From NCBI GenBank assembly GCA_038380435.1, contig JAWZYU010000662.1:25640-89639 (forward strand): a stretch of DNA of 64,000 nucleotides, in the 5' to 3' direction. This DNA is from Ryuthela nishihirai (lineage: Eukaryota; Arthropoda; Arachnida; Araneae; Heptathelidae). The position numbers and the translations under genes are program-made. The first letter of the stretch is position 1. Every line of letters starts with the position of its first letter. Below, one piece after another: positions 9,377 to 21,602 of this stretch. The notes beneath the pieces were generated by a model. The model was given only the letters and a program-made list of their open reading frames with translations, was not told where the DNA came from and made no database searches.

Positions 9377-11098
9377 AAGTATTGCAGGTATTAAGTGTAT
9401 TTTGCAGAGTGAGAGTAGAGAGTTTACGAGAACTAAAATTTTAGTTCTAAATTAATTTCTGATGGGCAAAACCATAAATTCCAGATTCGAACCAGCACCT
9501 GTTCCTCAGTTCTGAGGCTAAATTATAGCCTGTTTCATCATTAGAACTAGGGCTGTGTTCCAACGAAGTATTGCAGGTATTTAGTGTATTTTGCAGAGTG
9601 AGAGCAGAGAGTTATTTACGAGAACTAAAATTTTAGTTCTAAATTAATTTCTGATGGGCAAAACCATAAATTCCAGATTCGAACCAGCACCTGTTCCTCA
9701 GTTCTGAGGCTAAATTATAGCTTGTTTCATCATTAGAACTAGGGCTGTGTTCCAAAGAAGTATTGCAGGTATTAAGTGTATTTTGCAGAGTGAGAGTAGA
9801 GAGTTATTTACGAGAAGTAAAATTTTAGTTCTAAATTAATTTCTGATGGGCAAAACCATAAATTCCAGATTCGAACCAGCACCTGTTCCTCAGTTCTGAG
9901 GCTAAATTATAGCCTGTTTCATCATTAGAACTAGGGCTGTGTTCCAACGAAGTATTGCAGGTATTAAGTGTATTTTGCAGAGTGAGAGCAGAGAGTTATT
10001 TACGAGAACTAAAATTTTAGTTCTAAATTAATTTCTGATGGGCAAAACCATAAATTCCAGATTCGAACCAGCACCTGTTCCTCAGTTCTGAGGCTAAATT
10101 ATAGCCTGTTTCATCATTAGAACTAGGGCTGTGTTCCAACGAAGTATTGCAGGTATTAAGTGTATTTTGCAGAGTGAGAGTAGAGAGTTATTTACGAGAA
10201 CTAAAATTTTAGTTCTAAATTAATTTCTGATGGGCAAAACCATAAATTCCAGATTCGAACCAGCACCTGTTCCTCAGTTCTGAGGCTAAATTATAGCCTG
10301 TTTCATCATTAGAACTAGGGCTGTGTTCCAACGAAGTATTGCAGGTATTAAGTGTATTTTGCAGAGTGAGAGCAGAGAGTTATTTACGAGAACTAAAATT
10401 TTAGTTCTAAATTAATTTCTGATGGGCAAAACCATAAATTCCAGATTCGAACCAGCACCTGTTCCTCAGTTCTGAGGCTAAATTATAGCCTGTTTCATCA
10501 TTAGAACTAGGGCTGTGTTCCAACGAAGTATTGCAGGTATTAAGTGTATTTTGCAGAGTGAGAGCAGAGAGTTATTTACGAGAACTAAAATTTTAGTTCT
10601 AAATTAATTTCTGATGGGCAAAACCATAAATTCCAGATTCGAACCAGCACCTGTTCCTCAGTTCTGAGGCTAAATTATAGCCTGTTTCATCATTAGAACT
10701 AGGGCTGTGTTCCAAGGAAGTATTGCAGGTATTAAGTGTATTTTGCAGAGTGAGAGTAGAGAGTTTACGAGAACTAAAATTTTAGTTCTAAATTAATTTC
10801 TGATGGGCAAAACCATAAATTCCAGATTCGAACCAGCACCTGTTCCTCAGTTCTGAGGCTAAATTATAGCCTGTTTCATCATTAGAACTAGGGCTGTGTT
10901 CCAACGAAGTATTGCAGGTATTAAGTGTATTTTGCAGAGTGAGAGCAGAGAGTTATTTACGAGAACTAAAATTTTAGTTCTAAATTAATTTCTGATGGGC
11001 AAAACCATAAATTCCAGATTCGAACCAGCACCTGTTCCTCAGTTCTGAGGCTAAATTATAGCCTGTTTCATCATTAGAACTAGGGCTGTGTTCCAAGG
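9377..11098 (+). repeat. 9-mer HOR, copy 2 (1722 bp)
   Basis: Exactly the same length and subtype order as copy 1, with 189-bp monomers at 9377 and 10718. It differs by point changes such as TATTTAGTG near 9577, GCTTGTTT near 9720 and GAGAAGTAAA near 9814. The CCAAAG junction sits one monomer earlier than in copy 1. Confidence 0.85.
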
Positions 11099-11882
11099 AA
11101 GTATTGCAGGTATTAAGTGTATTTTGCAGAGTGAGAGCACAGAGTTATTTACGAGAACTAAAATTTTAGTTCTAAATTAATTTCTGATGGGCAAAACCAT
11201 AAATTCCAGATTCGAACCAGCACCTGTTCCTCAGTTCTGAGGCTAAATTATAGCCTGTTTCATCATTAGAACTAGGGCTGTGTTCCAACGAAGTATTGCA
11301 GGTATTAAGTGTATTTTGCAGAGTGAGAGCAGAGAGTTATTTACGAGAACTAAAATTTTAGTTCTAAATTAATTTCTGATGGGCAAAACCATAAATTCCA
11401 GATTCGAACCAGCACCTGTTCCTCAGTTCTGAGGCTAAATTATAGCCTGTTTCATCATTAGAACTAGGGCTGTGTTCCAAGGAAGTATTGCAGGTATTAA
11501 GTGTATTTTGCAGAGTGAGAGCAGAGAGTTATTTACGAGAACTAAAATTTTAGTTCTAAATTAATTTCTGAAGGGCAAAACCATAAATTCCAGATTCGAA
11601 CCAGCACCTGTTCCTCAGTTCTGAGGCTAAATTATAGCCTGTTTCATCATTAGAACTAGGGCTGTGTTCCAACGAAGTATTGCAGGTATTAAGTGCATTT
11701 TGCAGAGTGAGTGTATTTTGCAGAGTGAGAGTAGAGTTATTTACGAGAACTAAAATTTTAGTTCTAAATTAATTTCTGATGGGCAAAACCATAAATTCCA
11801 GATTCGAACCAGCACCTGTTCCTCAGTTCTGAGGCTAAATTATAGCCTGTTTCATCATTAGAACTAGGGCTGTGTTCCAACG
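11099..11882 (+). repeat. Boundary monomers, including a 208-bp unit
   Basis: Four monomers (11099, 11291, 11483, 11675) separate the 9-mer HOR from the zone dominated by 190-bp monomers. The last is 208 bp because of an 18-bp internal duplication. Confidence 0.8.
11693..11728 (+). repeat. 18-bp internal tandem duplication inside one monomer
   Basis: GTGCATTTTGCAGAGTGA at 11693-11710 is followed directly by GTGTATTTTGCAGAGTGA at 11711-11728. The copies carry the two different subtype alleles (GTGC versus GTGT), so the event most likely joined two different monomers out of register rather than copying one locally. Confidence 0.9.
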
Positions 11883-14739
11883 AAGTATTGCAGGTATTAA
11901 GTGCATTTTGCAGAGTGAGAGCTGAGAGTTATTTACGAGAACTAAAATTTTAGTTCTAAATTAATTTCTGATGGGCAAAACCATAAATTCCAGATTCGAA
12001 CCAGCACCTGTTCCTCAGTTCTGAGGCTAAATTATAGCCTGTTTCATCATTAGAACTAGAGCTGTGTTCCAACGAAGTATTGCAGGTATTAAGTGTATTT
12101 TGCAGAGTGAGAGTAGAGTTATTTACGAGAACTAAAATTTTAGTTCTAAATTAATTTCTGATGGGCAAAACCATAAATTCCAGATTCGAACCAGCACCTG
12201 TTCCTCAGTTCTGAGGCTAAATTATAGCCTGTTTCATCATTAGAACTAGAGCTGTGTTGCAACGAAGTATTGCAGGTATTAAGTGTATTTTGCAGAGTGA
12301 GAGTAGAGTTATTTACGAGAACTAAAATTTTAGTTCTAAATTAATTTCTGATGGGCAAAACCATAAATTCCAGATTCGAACCAGCACCTGTTCCTCAGTT
12401 CTGAGGCTAAATTATAGCCTGTTTCATCATTAGAACTAGTCCTGTGTTCCAAGGAAGTATTGCAGGTATTAAGTGTATTTTGCAGAGTGAGAGTAGAGTT
12501 ATTTACGAGAACTAAAATTTTAGTTCTAAATTAATTTCTGATGGGCAAAACCATAAATTCCAGATTCGAACCAGCACCTGATCCTCAGTTCCGAGGCTAA
12601 ATTATAGCCTGTTTCATCATTAGAACTAGTGCTGTGTTCCAAGGAAGTATTGCAGGTATTAAGTGTATTTTGCAGAGTGAGAGTAGAGTTATTTACGAGA
12701 ACTAAAATTTTAGTTCTAAATTAATTTCTGATGGGCAAAACCATAAATTCCAGATTCGAACCAGCACCTGATCCTCAGTTCCGAGGCTAAATTATAGCCT
12801 GTTTCATCATTAGAACTAGAGCTGTGTTCCAACGAAGTATTGCAGGTATTAAGTGTATTTTGCAGAGTGAGAGTAGAGTTATTTACGAGAACTAAAATTT
12901 TAGTTCTAAATTAATTTCTGATGGGCAAAACCATAAATTCCAGATTCGAACCAGCACCTGATCCTCAGTTCCGAGGCTAAATTATAGCCTGTTTCATCAT
13001 TAGAACTAGTCCTGTGTTCCAAGGAAGTATTGCAGGTATTAAGTGTATTTTGCAGAGTGAGAGTAGAGTTATTTACGAGAACTAAAATTTTAGTTCTAAA
13101 TTAATTTCTGATGGGCAAAACCATAAATTCCAGATTCGAACCAGCACCTGTTCCTCAGTTCTGAGGCTAAATTATAGCCTGTTTCATCATTAGAACTAGG
13201 GCTGTGTTCCAAGGAAGTATTGCAGGTATTAAGTGTATTTTGCAGAGTGAGAGCAGAGAGTTATTTACGAGAACTAAAATTTTAGTTCTAAATTAATTTC
13301 TGATGGGCAAAACCATAAATTCCAGATTCGAACCAGCACCTGTTCCTCAGTTCTGAGGCTAAATTATAGCCTGTTTCATCATTAGAACTAGTCCTGTGTT
13401 CCAAGGAAGTATTGCAGGTATTAAGTGTATTTTGCAGAGTGAGAGCAGAGAGTTATTTACGAGAACTAAAAATTTTAGTTCTAAATTAATTTCTGATGGG
13501 CAAAACCATAAATTCCAGATTCGAACCAGCACCTGTTCCTCAGTTCTGAGGCTAAATTATAGCCTGTTTCATCATTAGAACTAGTCCTGTGTTCCAAGGA
13601 AGTATTGCAGGTATTAAGTGTATTTTGCAGAGTGAGAGTAGAGTTATTTACGAGAACTAAAATTTTAGTTCTAAATTAATTTCTGATGGGCAAAACCATA
13701 AATTCCAGATTCGAACCAGCACCTGTTCCTCAGTTCTGAGGCTAAATTATAGCCTGTTTCATCATTAGAACTAGTGCTGTGTTCCAAGGAAGTATTGCAG
13801 GTATTAAGTGTATTTTGCAGAGTGAGAGTAGAGTTATTTACGAGAACTAAAATTTTAGTTCTAAATTAATTCTGATGGGCAAAACCATAAATTCCAGATT
13901 CGAACCAGCACCTGTTCCTCAGTTCTGAGGCTAAATTATAGCCTGTTTCATCATTAGAACTAGTGCTGTGTTCCAAGGAAGTATTGCAGGTATTAAGTGT
14001 ATTTTGCAGAGTGAGAGTAGAGTTATTTACGAGAACTAAAATTTTAGTTCTAAATTAATTTCTGATGGGCAAAACCATAAATTCCAGATTCGAACCAGCA
14101 CCTGTTCCTCAGTTCTGAGGCTAAATTATAGCCTGTTTCATCATTAGAACTAGTGCTGTGTTCCAAGGAAGTATTGCAGGTATTAAGTGTATTTTGCAGA
14201 GTGAGAGTAGAGTTATTTACGAGAACTAAAATTTTAGTTCTAAATTAATTTCTGATGGGCAAAAACCATAAATTCCAGATTCGAACCAGCACCTGTTCCT
14301 CAGTTCTGAGGCTAAATTATAGCCTGTTTCATCATTAGAACTAGTGCTGTGTTCCAAGGAAGTATTGCAGGTATTAAGTGTATTTTGCAGAGTGAGAGTA
14401 GAGTTATTTACGAGAACTAAAATTTTAGTTCTAAATTAATTTCTGATGGGCAAAACCATAAATTCCAGATTCGAACCAGCACCTGTTCCTCAGTTCTGAG
14501 GCTAAATTATAGCCTGTTTCATCATTAGAACTAGTGCTGTGTTCCAAGGAAGTATTGCAGGTATTAAGTGTATTTTGCAGAGTGAGAGTAGAGTTATTTA
14601 CGAGAACTAAAATTTTAGTTCTAAATTAATTTCTGATGGGCAAAACCATAAATTCCAGATTCGAACCAGCACCTGTTCCTCAGTTCTGAGGCTAAATTAT
14701 AGCCTGTTTCATCATTAGAACTAGGGCTGTGTTCCAACG
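11883..14739 (+). repeat. HOR with 190-bp run, version 1 (15 monomers, 2857 bp)
   Basis: Starts with a GTGCATT/GAGAGCTGAGAG monomer, then an AGAGCTG monomer whose junction reads TTGCAACG, then AGTCCTG monomers, two GAGAGCAGAGAG monomers (13215, 13407), and a run of six 190-bp-class monomers ending at 14739. Three monomers carry GATCCTCAGTTCCGAGG (near 12580, 12770 and 12960). Confidence 0.8.
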
Positions 14740-17024
14740 AAGTATTGCAGGTATTAAGTGCATTTTGCAGAGTGAGAGCTGAGAGTTATTTACGAGAACT
14801 AAAATTTTAGTTCTAAATTAATTTCTGATGGGCAAAACCATAAATTCCAGATTCGAACCAGCACCTGTTCCTCAGTTCTGAGGCTAAATTATAGCCTGTT
14901 TCATCATTAGAACTAGAGCTGTGTTCCAACGAAGTATTGCAGGTATTAAGTGTATTTTGCAGAGTGAGAGTAGAGTTATTTACGAGAACTAAAATTGTAG
15001 TTCTAAATTAATTTCTGATGGGCAAAACCATAAATTCCAGATTCGAACCAGCACCTGTTCCTCAGTTCTGAGGCTAAATTATAGCCTGTTTCATCATTAG
15101 AACTAGAGCTGTGTTGCAACGAAGTATTGCAGGTATTAAGTGTATTTTGCAGAGTGAGAGTAGAGTTATTTACGAGAACTAAAATTTTAGTTCTAAATTA
15201 ATTTCTGATGGGCAAAAACCATAAATTCCAGATTCGAACCAGCACCTGTTCCTCAGTTCTGAGGCTAAATTATAGCCTGTTTCATCATTAGAACTAGTCC
15301 TGTGTTCCAAGGAAGTATTGCAGGTATTAAGTGTATTTTGCAGAGTGAGAGTAGAGTTATTTACGAGAACTAAAATTTTAGTTCTAAATTAATTTCTGAT
15401 GGGGAAAACCATAAATTCCAGATTCGAACCAGCACCTGTTCCTCAGTTCTGAGGCTAAATTATAGCCTGTTTCATCATTAGAACTAGGGCTGTGTTCCAA
15501 GGAAGTATTGCTGGTATTAAGTGTATTTTGCAGAGTGAGAGCAGAGAGTTATTTACGAGAACTAAAATTTTAGTTCTAAATTAATTTCTGATGGGCAAAA
15601 CCATAAATTCCAGATTCGAACCAGCACCTGTTCCTCAGTTCTGAGGCTAAATTATAGCCTGTTTCATCATTAGAACTAGTGCTGTGTTCCAAGGAAGTAT
15701 TGCAGGTATTAAGTGTATTTTGCAGAGTGAGAGTAGAGTTATTTACGAGAACTAAAATTTTAGTTCTAAATTAATTTCTGATGGGCAAAACCATAAATTC
15801 CAGATTCGAACCAGCACCTGTTCCTCAGTTCTGAGGCTAAATTATAGCCTGTTTCATCATTAGAACTAGTGCTGTGTTCCAAGGAAGTATTGCAGGTATT
15901 AAGTGTATTTTGCAGAGTGAGAGTAGAGTTATTTACGAGAACTAAAATTTTAGTTCTAAATTAATTTCTGATGGGCAAAACCATAAATTCCAGATTCGAA
16001 CCAGCACCTGTTCCTCAGTTCTGAGGCTAAATTATAGCCTGTTTCATCATTAGAACTAGTGCTGTGTTCCAAGGAAGTATTGCAGGTATTAAGTGTATTT
16101 TGCAGAGTGAGAGTAGAGTTATTTACGAGAACTAAAATTTTAGTTCTAAATTAATTTCTGATGGGCAAAACCATAAATTCCAGATTCGAACCAGCACCTG
16201 TTCCTCAGTTCTGAGGCTAAATTATAGCCTGTTTCATCATTAGAACTAGTGCTGTGTTCCAAGGAAGTATTGCAGGTATTAAGTGTATTTTGCAGAGTGA
16301 GAGTAGAGTTATTTACGAGAACTAAAATTTTAGTTCTAAATTAATTTCTGATGGGCAAAACCATAAATTCCAGATTCGAACCAGCACCTGTTCCTCAGTT
16401 CTGAGGCTAAATTATAGCCTGTTTCATCATTAGAACTAGTGCTGTGTTCCAAGGAAGTATTGCAGGTATTAAGTGTATTTTGCAGAGTGAGAGTAGAGTT
16501 ATTTACGAGAACTAAAATTTTAGTTCTAAATTAATTTCTGATGGGCAAAACCATAAATTCCAGATTCGAACCAGCACCTGTTCCTCAGTTCTGAGGCTAA
16601 ATTATAGCCTGTTTCATCATTAGAACTAGTGCTGTGTTCCAAGGAAGTATTGCAGGTATTAAGTGTATTTTGCAGAGTGAGAGTAGAGTTATTTACGAGA
16701 ACTAAAATTTTAGTTCTAAATTAATTTCTGATGGGCAAAACCATAAATTCCAGATTCGAACCAGCACCTGTTCCTCAGTTCTGAGGCTAAATTATAGCCT
16801 GTTTCATCATTAGAACTAGTGCTGTGTTCCAAGGAAGTATTGCAGGTATTAAGTGTATTTTGCAGAGTGAGAGTAGAGTTATTTACGAGAACTAAAATTT
16901 TAGTTCTAAATTAATTTCTGATGGGCAAAACCATAAATTCCAGATTCGAACCAGCACCTGTTCCTCAGTTCTGAGGCTAAATTATAGCCTGTTTCATCAT
17001 TAGAACTAGGGCTGTGTTCCAACG
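14740..17024 (+). repeat. HOR with 190-bp run, version 2 (12 monomers, 2285 bp)
   Basis: Same head order: GAGAGCTGAGAG (14740), AGAGCTG, TTGCAACG junction, AGTCCTG with GGGGAAAACC, and TATTGCTGG with GAGAGCAGAGAG (15503). A run of seven nearly identical 190-bp monomers follows, from 15695. Confidence 0.85.
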
Positions 17025-18548
17025 AAGTATTGCAGGTATTAAGTGCATTTTGCAGAGTGAGAGCTGAGAGTTATTTACGAGAACTAAAATTTTAGTTCTA
17101 AATTAATTTCTGATGGGCAAAACCATAAATTCCAGATTCGAACCAGCACCTGTTCCTCAGTTCTGAGGCTAAATTATAGCCTGTTTCATCATTAGAACTA
17201 GAGCTGTGTTCCAACGAAGTATTGCAGGTATTAAGTGTATTTTGCAGAGTGAGAGTAGAGTTATTTACGAGAACTAAAATTTTAGTTCTAAATTAATTTC
17301 TGATGGGCAAAACCATAAATTCCAGATTCGAACCAGCACCTGTTCCTCAGTTCTGAGGCTAAATTATAGCCTGTTTCATCATTAGAACTAGAGCTGTGTT
17401 GCAACGAAGTATTGCAGGTATTAAGTGTATTTTGCAGAGTGAGAGTAGAGTTATTTACGAGAACTAAAATTTTAGTTCTAAATTAATTTCTGATGGGCAA
17501 AACCATAAATTCCAGATTCGAACCAGCACCTGTTCCTCAGTTCTGAGGCTAAATTATAGCCTGTTTCATCATTAGAACAAGTCCTGTGTTCCAAGGAAGT
17601 ATTGCAGGTATTAAGTGTATTTTGCAGACTGAGAGTAGAGTTATTTACGAGAACTAAAATTTTAGTTCTAAATTAATTTCTGATGGGGAAAACCATAAAT
17701 TCCAGATTCGAACCAGCACCTGTTCCTCAGTTCTGAGGCTAAATTATAGCCTGTTTCATCATTAGAACTAGGGCTGTGTTCCAAGGAAGTATTGCTGGTA
17801 TTAAGTGTATTTTGCAGAGTGAGAGCAGAGAGTTATTTACGAGAACTAAAATTTTAGTTCTAAATTAATTTCTGATGGGCAAAACCATAAATTCCAGATT
17901 CGAACCAGCACCTGTTCCTCAGTTCTGAGGCTAAATTATAGCCTGTTTCATCATTAGAACTAGTGCTGTGTTCCAAGGAAGTATTGCAGGTATTAAGTGT
18001 ATTTTGCAGAGTGAGAGTAGAGTTATTTACGAGAACTAAAATTTTAGTTCTAAATTAATTTCTGATGGGCAAAACCATAAATTCCAGATTCGAACCAGCA
18101 CCTGTTCCTCAGTTCTGAGGCTAAATTATAGCCTGTTTCATCATTAGAACTAGTGCTGTGTTCCAAGGAAGTATTGCAGGTATTAAGTGTATTTTGCAGA
18201 GTGAGAGTAGAGTTATTTACGAGAACTAAAATTTTAGTTCTAAATTAATTTCTGATGGGCAAAACCATAAATTCCAGATTCGAACCAGCACCTGTTCCTC
18301 AGTTCTGAGGCTAAATTATAGCCTGTTTCATCATTAGAACTAGTGCTGTGTTCCAAGGAAGTATTGCAGGTATTAAGTGTATTTTGCAGAGTGAGAGTAG
18401 AGTTATTTACGAGAACTAAAATTTTAGTTCTAAATTAATTTCTGATGGGCAAAACCATAAATTCCAGATTCGAACCAGCACCTGTTCCTCAGTTCTGAGG
18501 CTAAATTATAGCCTGTTTCATCATTAGAACTAGGGCTGTGTTCCAACG
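17025..18548 (+). repeat. HOR with 190-bp run, version 3 (8 monomers, 1524 bp)
   Basis: Same five-monomer head as version 2, including GGGGAAAACC near 17685 and TATTGCTGG near 17793, but the 190-bp run has only three units (17979, 18169, 18359). Copy number of this subtype is thus the variable part of the HOR. Confidence 0.85.
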
Positions 18549-19880
18549 AAGTATTGCAGGTATTAAGTGCATTTTGCAGAGTGAGAGCTGAGAGTTATTT
18601 ACGAGAACTAAAATTTTAGTTCTAAATTAATTTCTGATGGGCAAAACCATAAATTCCAGATTCGAACCAGCACCTGTTCCTCAGTTCTGAGGCTAAATTA
18701 TAGCCTGTTTCATCATTAGAACTAGAGCTGTGTTCCAACGAAGTATTGCAGGTATTAAGTGTATTTTGCAGAGTGAGAGTAGAGTTATTTACGAGAACTA
18801 AAATTTTAGTTCTAAATTAATTTCTGATGGGCAAAACCATAAATTCCAGATTCGAACCAGCACCTGTTCCTCAGTTCTGAGGCTAAATTATAGCCTGTTT
18901 CATCATTAGAACTAGAGCTGTGTTCCAACGAAGTATTGCAGGTATTAAGTGTATTTTGCAGAGTGAGAGTAGAGTTATTTACGGGAACTAAAATTTTAGT
19001 TCTAAATTAATTTCTGATGGGCAAAACCATAAATTCCAGATTCGAACCAGCACCTGTTCCTCAGTTCTGAGGCTAAATTATAGCCTGTTTCATCATTAGA
19101 ACTAGAGCTGTGTTCCAACGAAGTATTGCAGGTATTAAGTGTATTTTGCAGAGTGAGAGTAGAGTTATTTACGAGAACTAAAATTTTAGTTCTAAATTAA
19201 TTTCTGATGGGCAAAACCATAAATTCCAGATTCGAACCAGCACCTGTTCCTCAGTTCTGAGGCTAAATTATAGCCTGTTTCATCATTAGAACTAGAGCTG
19301 TGTTCCAACGAAGTATTGCAGGTATTAAGTGTATTTTGCAGAGTGAGAGTAGAGTTATTTACGAGAACTAAAATTTTAGTTCTAAATTAATTTCTGATGG
19401 GCAAAACCATAAATTCCAGATTCGAACCAGCACCTGTTCCTCAGTTCTGAGGCTAAATTATAGCCTGTTTCATCATTAGAACTAGAGCTGTGTTCCAACG
19501 AAGTATTGCAGGTATTAAGTGCATTTTGCAGAGTGACAGTAGAGTTATTTACGAGAACTAAAATTTTAGTTCTAAATTAATTTCTGATGGGCAAAACCAT
19601 AAATTCCAGATTCGAACCAGCACCTGTTCCTCAGTTCTGAGGCTAAATTATAGCCTGTTTCATCATTAGAACTAGTGCTGTGTTCCAAGGAAGTATTGCA
19701 GGTATTAAGTGTATTTTGCAGAGTGACAGTAGAGTTATTTACGAGAACTAAAATTTTAGTTCTAAATTAATTTCTGATGGGCAAAACCATAAATTCCAGA
19801 TTCGAACCAGCACCTGTTCCTCAGTTCTGAGGCTAAATTATAGCCTGTTTCATCATTAGAACTAGTGCTGTGTTCCAAGG
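18549..19880 (+). repeat. Truncated fourth copy and AGAGCTG run
   Basis: Begins with the GTGCATT/GAGAGCTGAGAG head monomer, then four 190-bp AGAGCTG/CCAACG monomers (18741-19500), then two 190-bp GACAGT monomers (19501, 19691). The TTGCAACG junction and AGTCCTG monomers of the earlier copies are missing. Confidence 0.75.
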
Positions 19881-21602
19881 AAGTATTGCAGGTATTAAGT
19901 GTATTTTGCAGAGTGAGAGCAGAGAGTTATTTACGAGAACTAAAATTTTAGTTCTAAATTAATTTCTGAAGGGCAAAACCTTAAATTCCAGATTCGAACC
20001 AGCACCTGTTCCTCAGTTCTGAGGCTAAATTATAGCCTGTTTCATCATTAGAACTAGGGCTGTGTTCCAACGAAGTATTGCAGGTATTAAGTGTATTTTG
20101 CAGAGTGAGAGCAGAGAGTTATATACGAGAACTAAAATTTTAGTTCTAAATTAATTTCTGAAGGGCAAAACCATAAATTCCAGATTCGAACCAGCACCTG
20201 TTCCTCAGTTCTGAGGCTAAATTATAGCCTGTTTCATCATTAGAACTAGGGCTGTGTTCCAACGAAGTATTGCAGGTATTAAGTGTATTTTGCAGAGTGA
20301 GAGTAGAGTTATTTACGAGAACTAAAATTTTAGTTCTAAATTAATTTCTGATGGGCAAAACCATAAATTCCAGATTCGAACCAGCACCTGTTCCTCAGTT
20401 CTGAGGCTAAATTATAGCCTGTTTCATCATTAGAACTAGTGCTGTGTTCCAAGGAAGTATTGCAGGTATTAAGTGTATTTTGCAGAGTGAGAGCAGAGAG
20501 TTATTTACGAGAACTAAAATTTTAGTTCTAAATTAATTTCTGAAGGGCAAAACCTTAAATTCCAGATTCGAACCAGCACCTGTTCCTCAGTTCTGAGGCT
20601 AAATTATAGCCTGTTTCATCATTAGAACTAGTGCTGTGTTCCAAGGAAGTATTGCAGGTATTAAGTGTATTTTGCAGAGTGAGAGCAGAGAGTTATATAC
20701 GAGACCTAAAATTTTAGTTCTAAATTAATTTCTGAAGGGCAAAACCATAAATTCCAGATTCGAACCAGCACCTGTTCCTCAGTTCTGAGGCTAAATTATA
20801 GCCTGTTTCATCGTTAGAACTAGGGCTGTGTTCCAACGAAGTATTGCAGGTATTAAGTGTATTTTGCAGAGTGAGAGTAGAGTTATTTACGAGAACTAAA
20901 ATTTTAGTTCTAAATTAATTTCTGATGGGCAAAACCATAAATTCCAGATTCGAACCAGCACCTGTTCCTCAGTTCTGAGGCTAAATTATAGCCTGTTTCA
21001 TCATTAGAACTAGTGCTGTGTTCCAAGGAAGTATTGCAGGTATTAAGTGTATTTTGCAGAGTGAGAGCAGAGAGTTATATAGGAGAACTAAAATTTTAGT
21101 TCTAAATTAATTTCTGAAGGGCAAAACCATAAATTCCAGATTCGAACCAGCACCTGTTCCTCAGTTCTGAGGCTAAATTATAGCCTGTTTCATCATTAGA
21201 ACTAGGGCTGTGTTCCAACGAAGTATTACAGGTATTAAGTGTATTTTGCAGAGTGAGAGTAGAGTTATTTACGAGAACTAAAATTTTAGTTCTAAATTAA
21301 TTTCTGATGGGCAAAACCATAAATTCCAGATTCGAACCAGCACCTGTTCCTCAGTTCTGAGGCTAAATTATAGCCTGTTTCATCATTAGAACTAGTGCTG
21401 TGTTCCAAGGAAGTATTGCAGGTATTAAGTGTATTTTGCAGAGTGAGAGCAGAGAGTTATTTACGAGAACTAAAATTTTAGTTCTAAATTAATTTCTGAA
21501 GGGCAAAACTTTAAATTACAGATTCGAACCAGCACCTGTTCCTCAGTTCTGAGGCTAAATTATAGCCTGTTTCATCATTAGAACTAGTGCTGTGTTCCAA
21601 GG
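19881..21602 (+). repeat. 574-bp trimers (192+192+190)
   Basis: The order ACCTTAAATT monomer, TATATACG monomer, 190-bp short monomer occurs at 19881-20454, 20455-21028 and again at 21411-21984, each exactly 574 bp. TATAGGAG and short monomers are inserted at 21029-21410. The third trimer overlaps the start of the 13-mer HOR. Confidence 0.8.
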
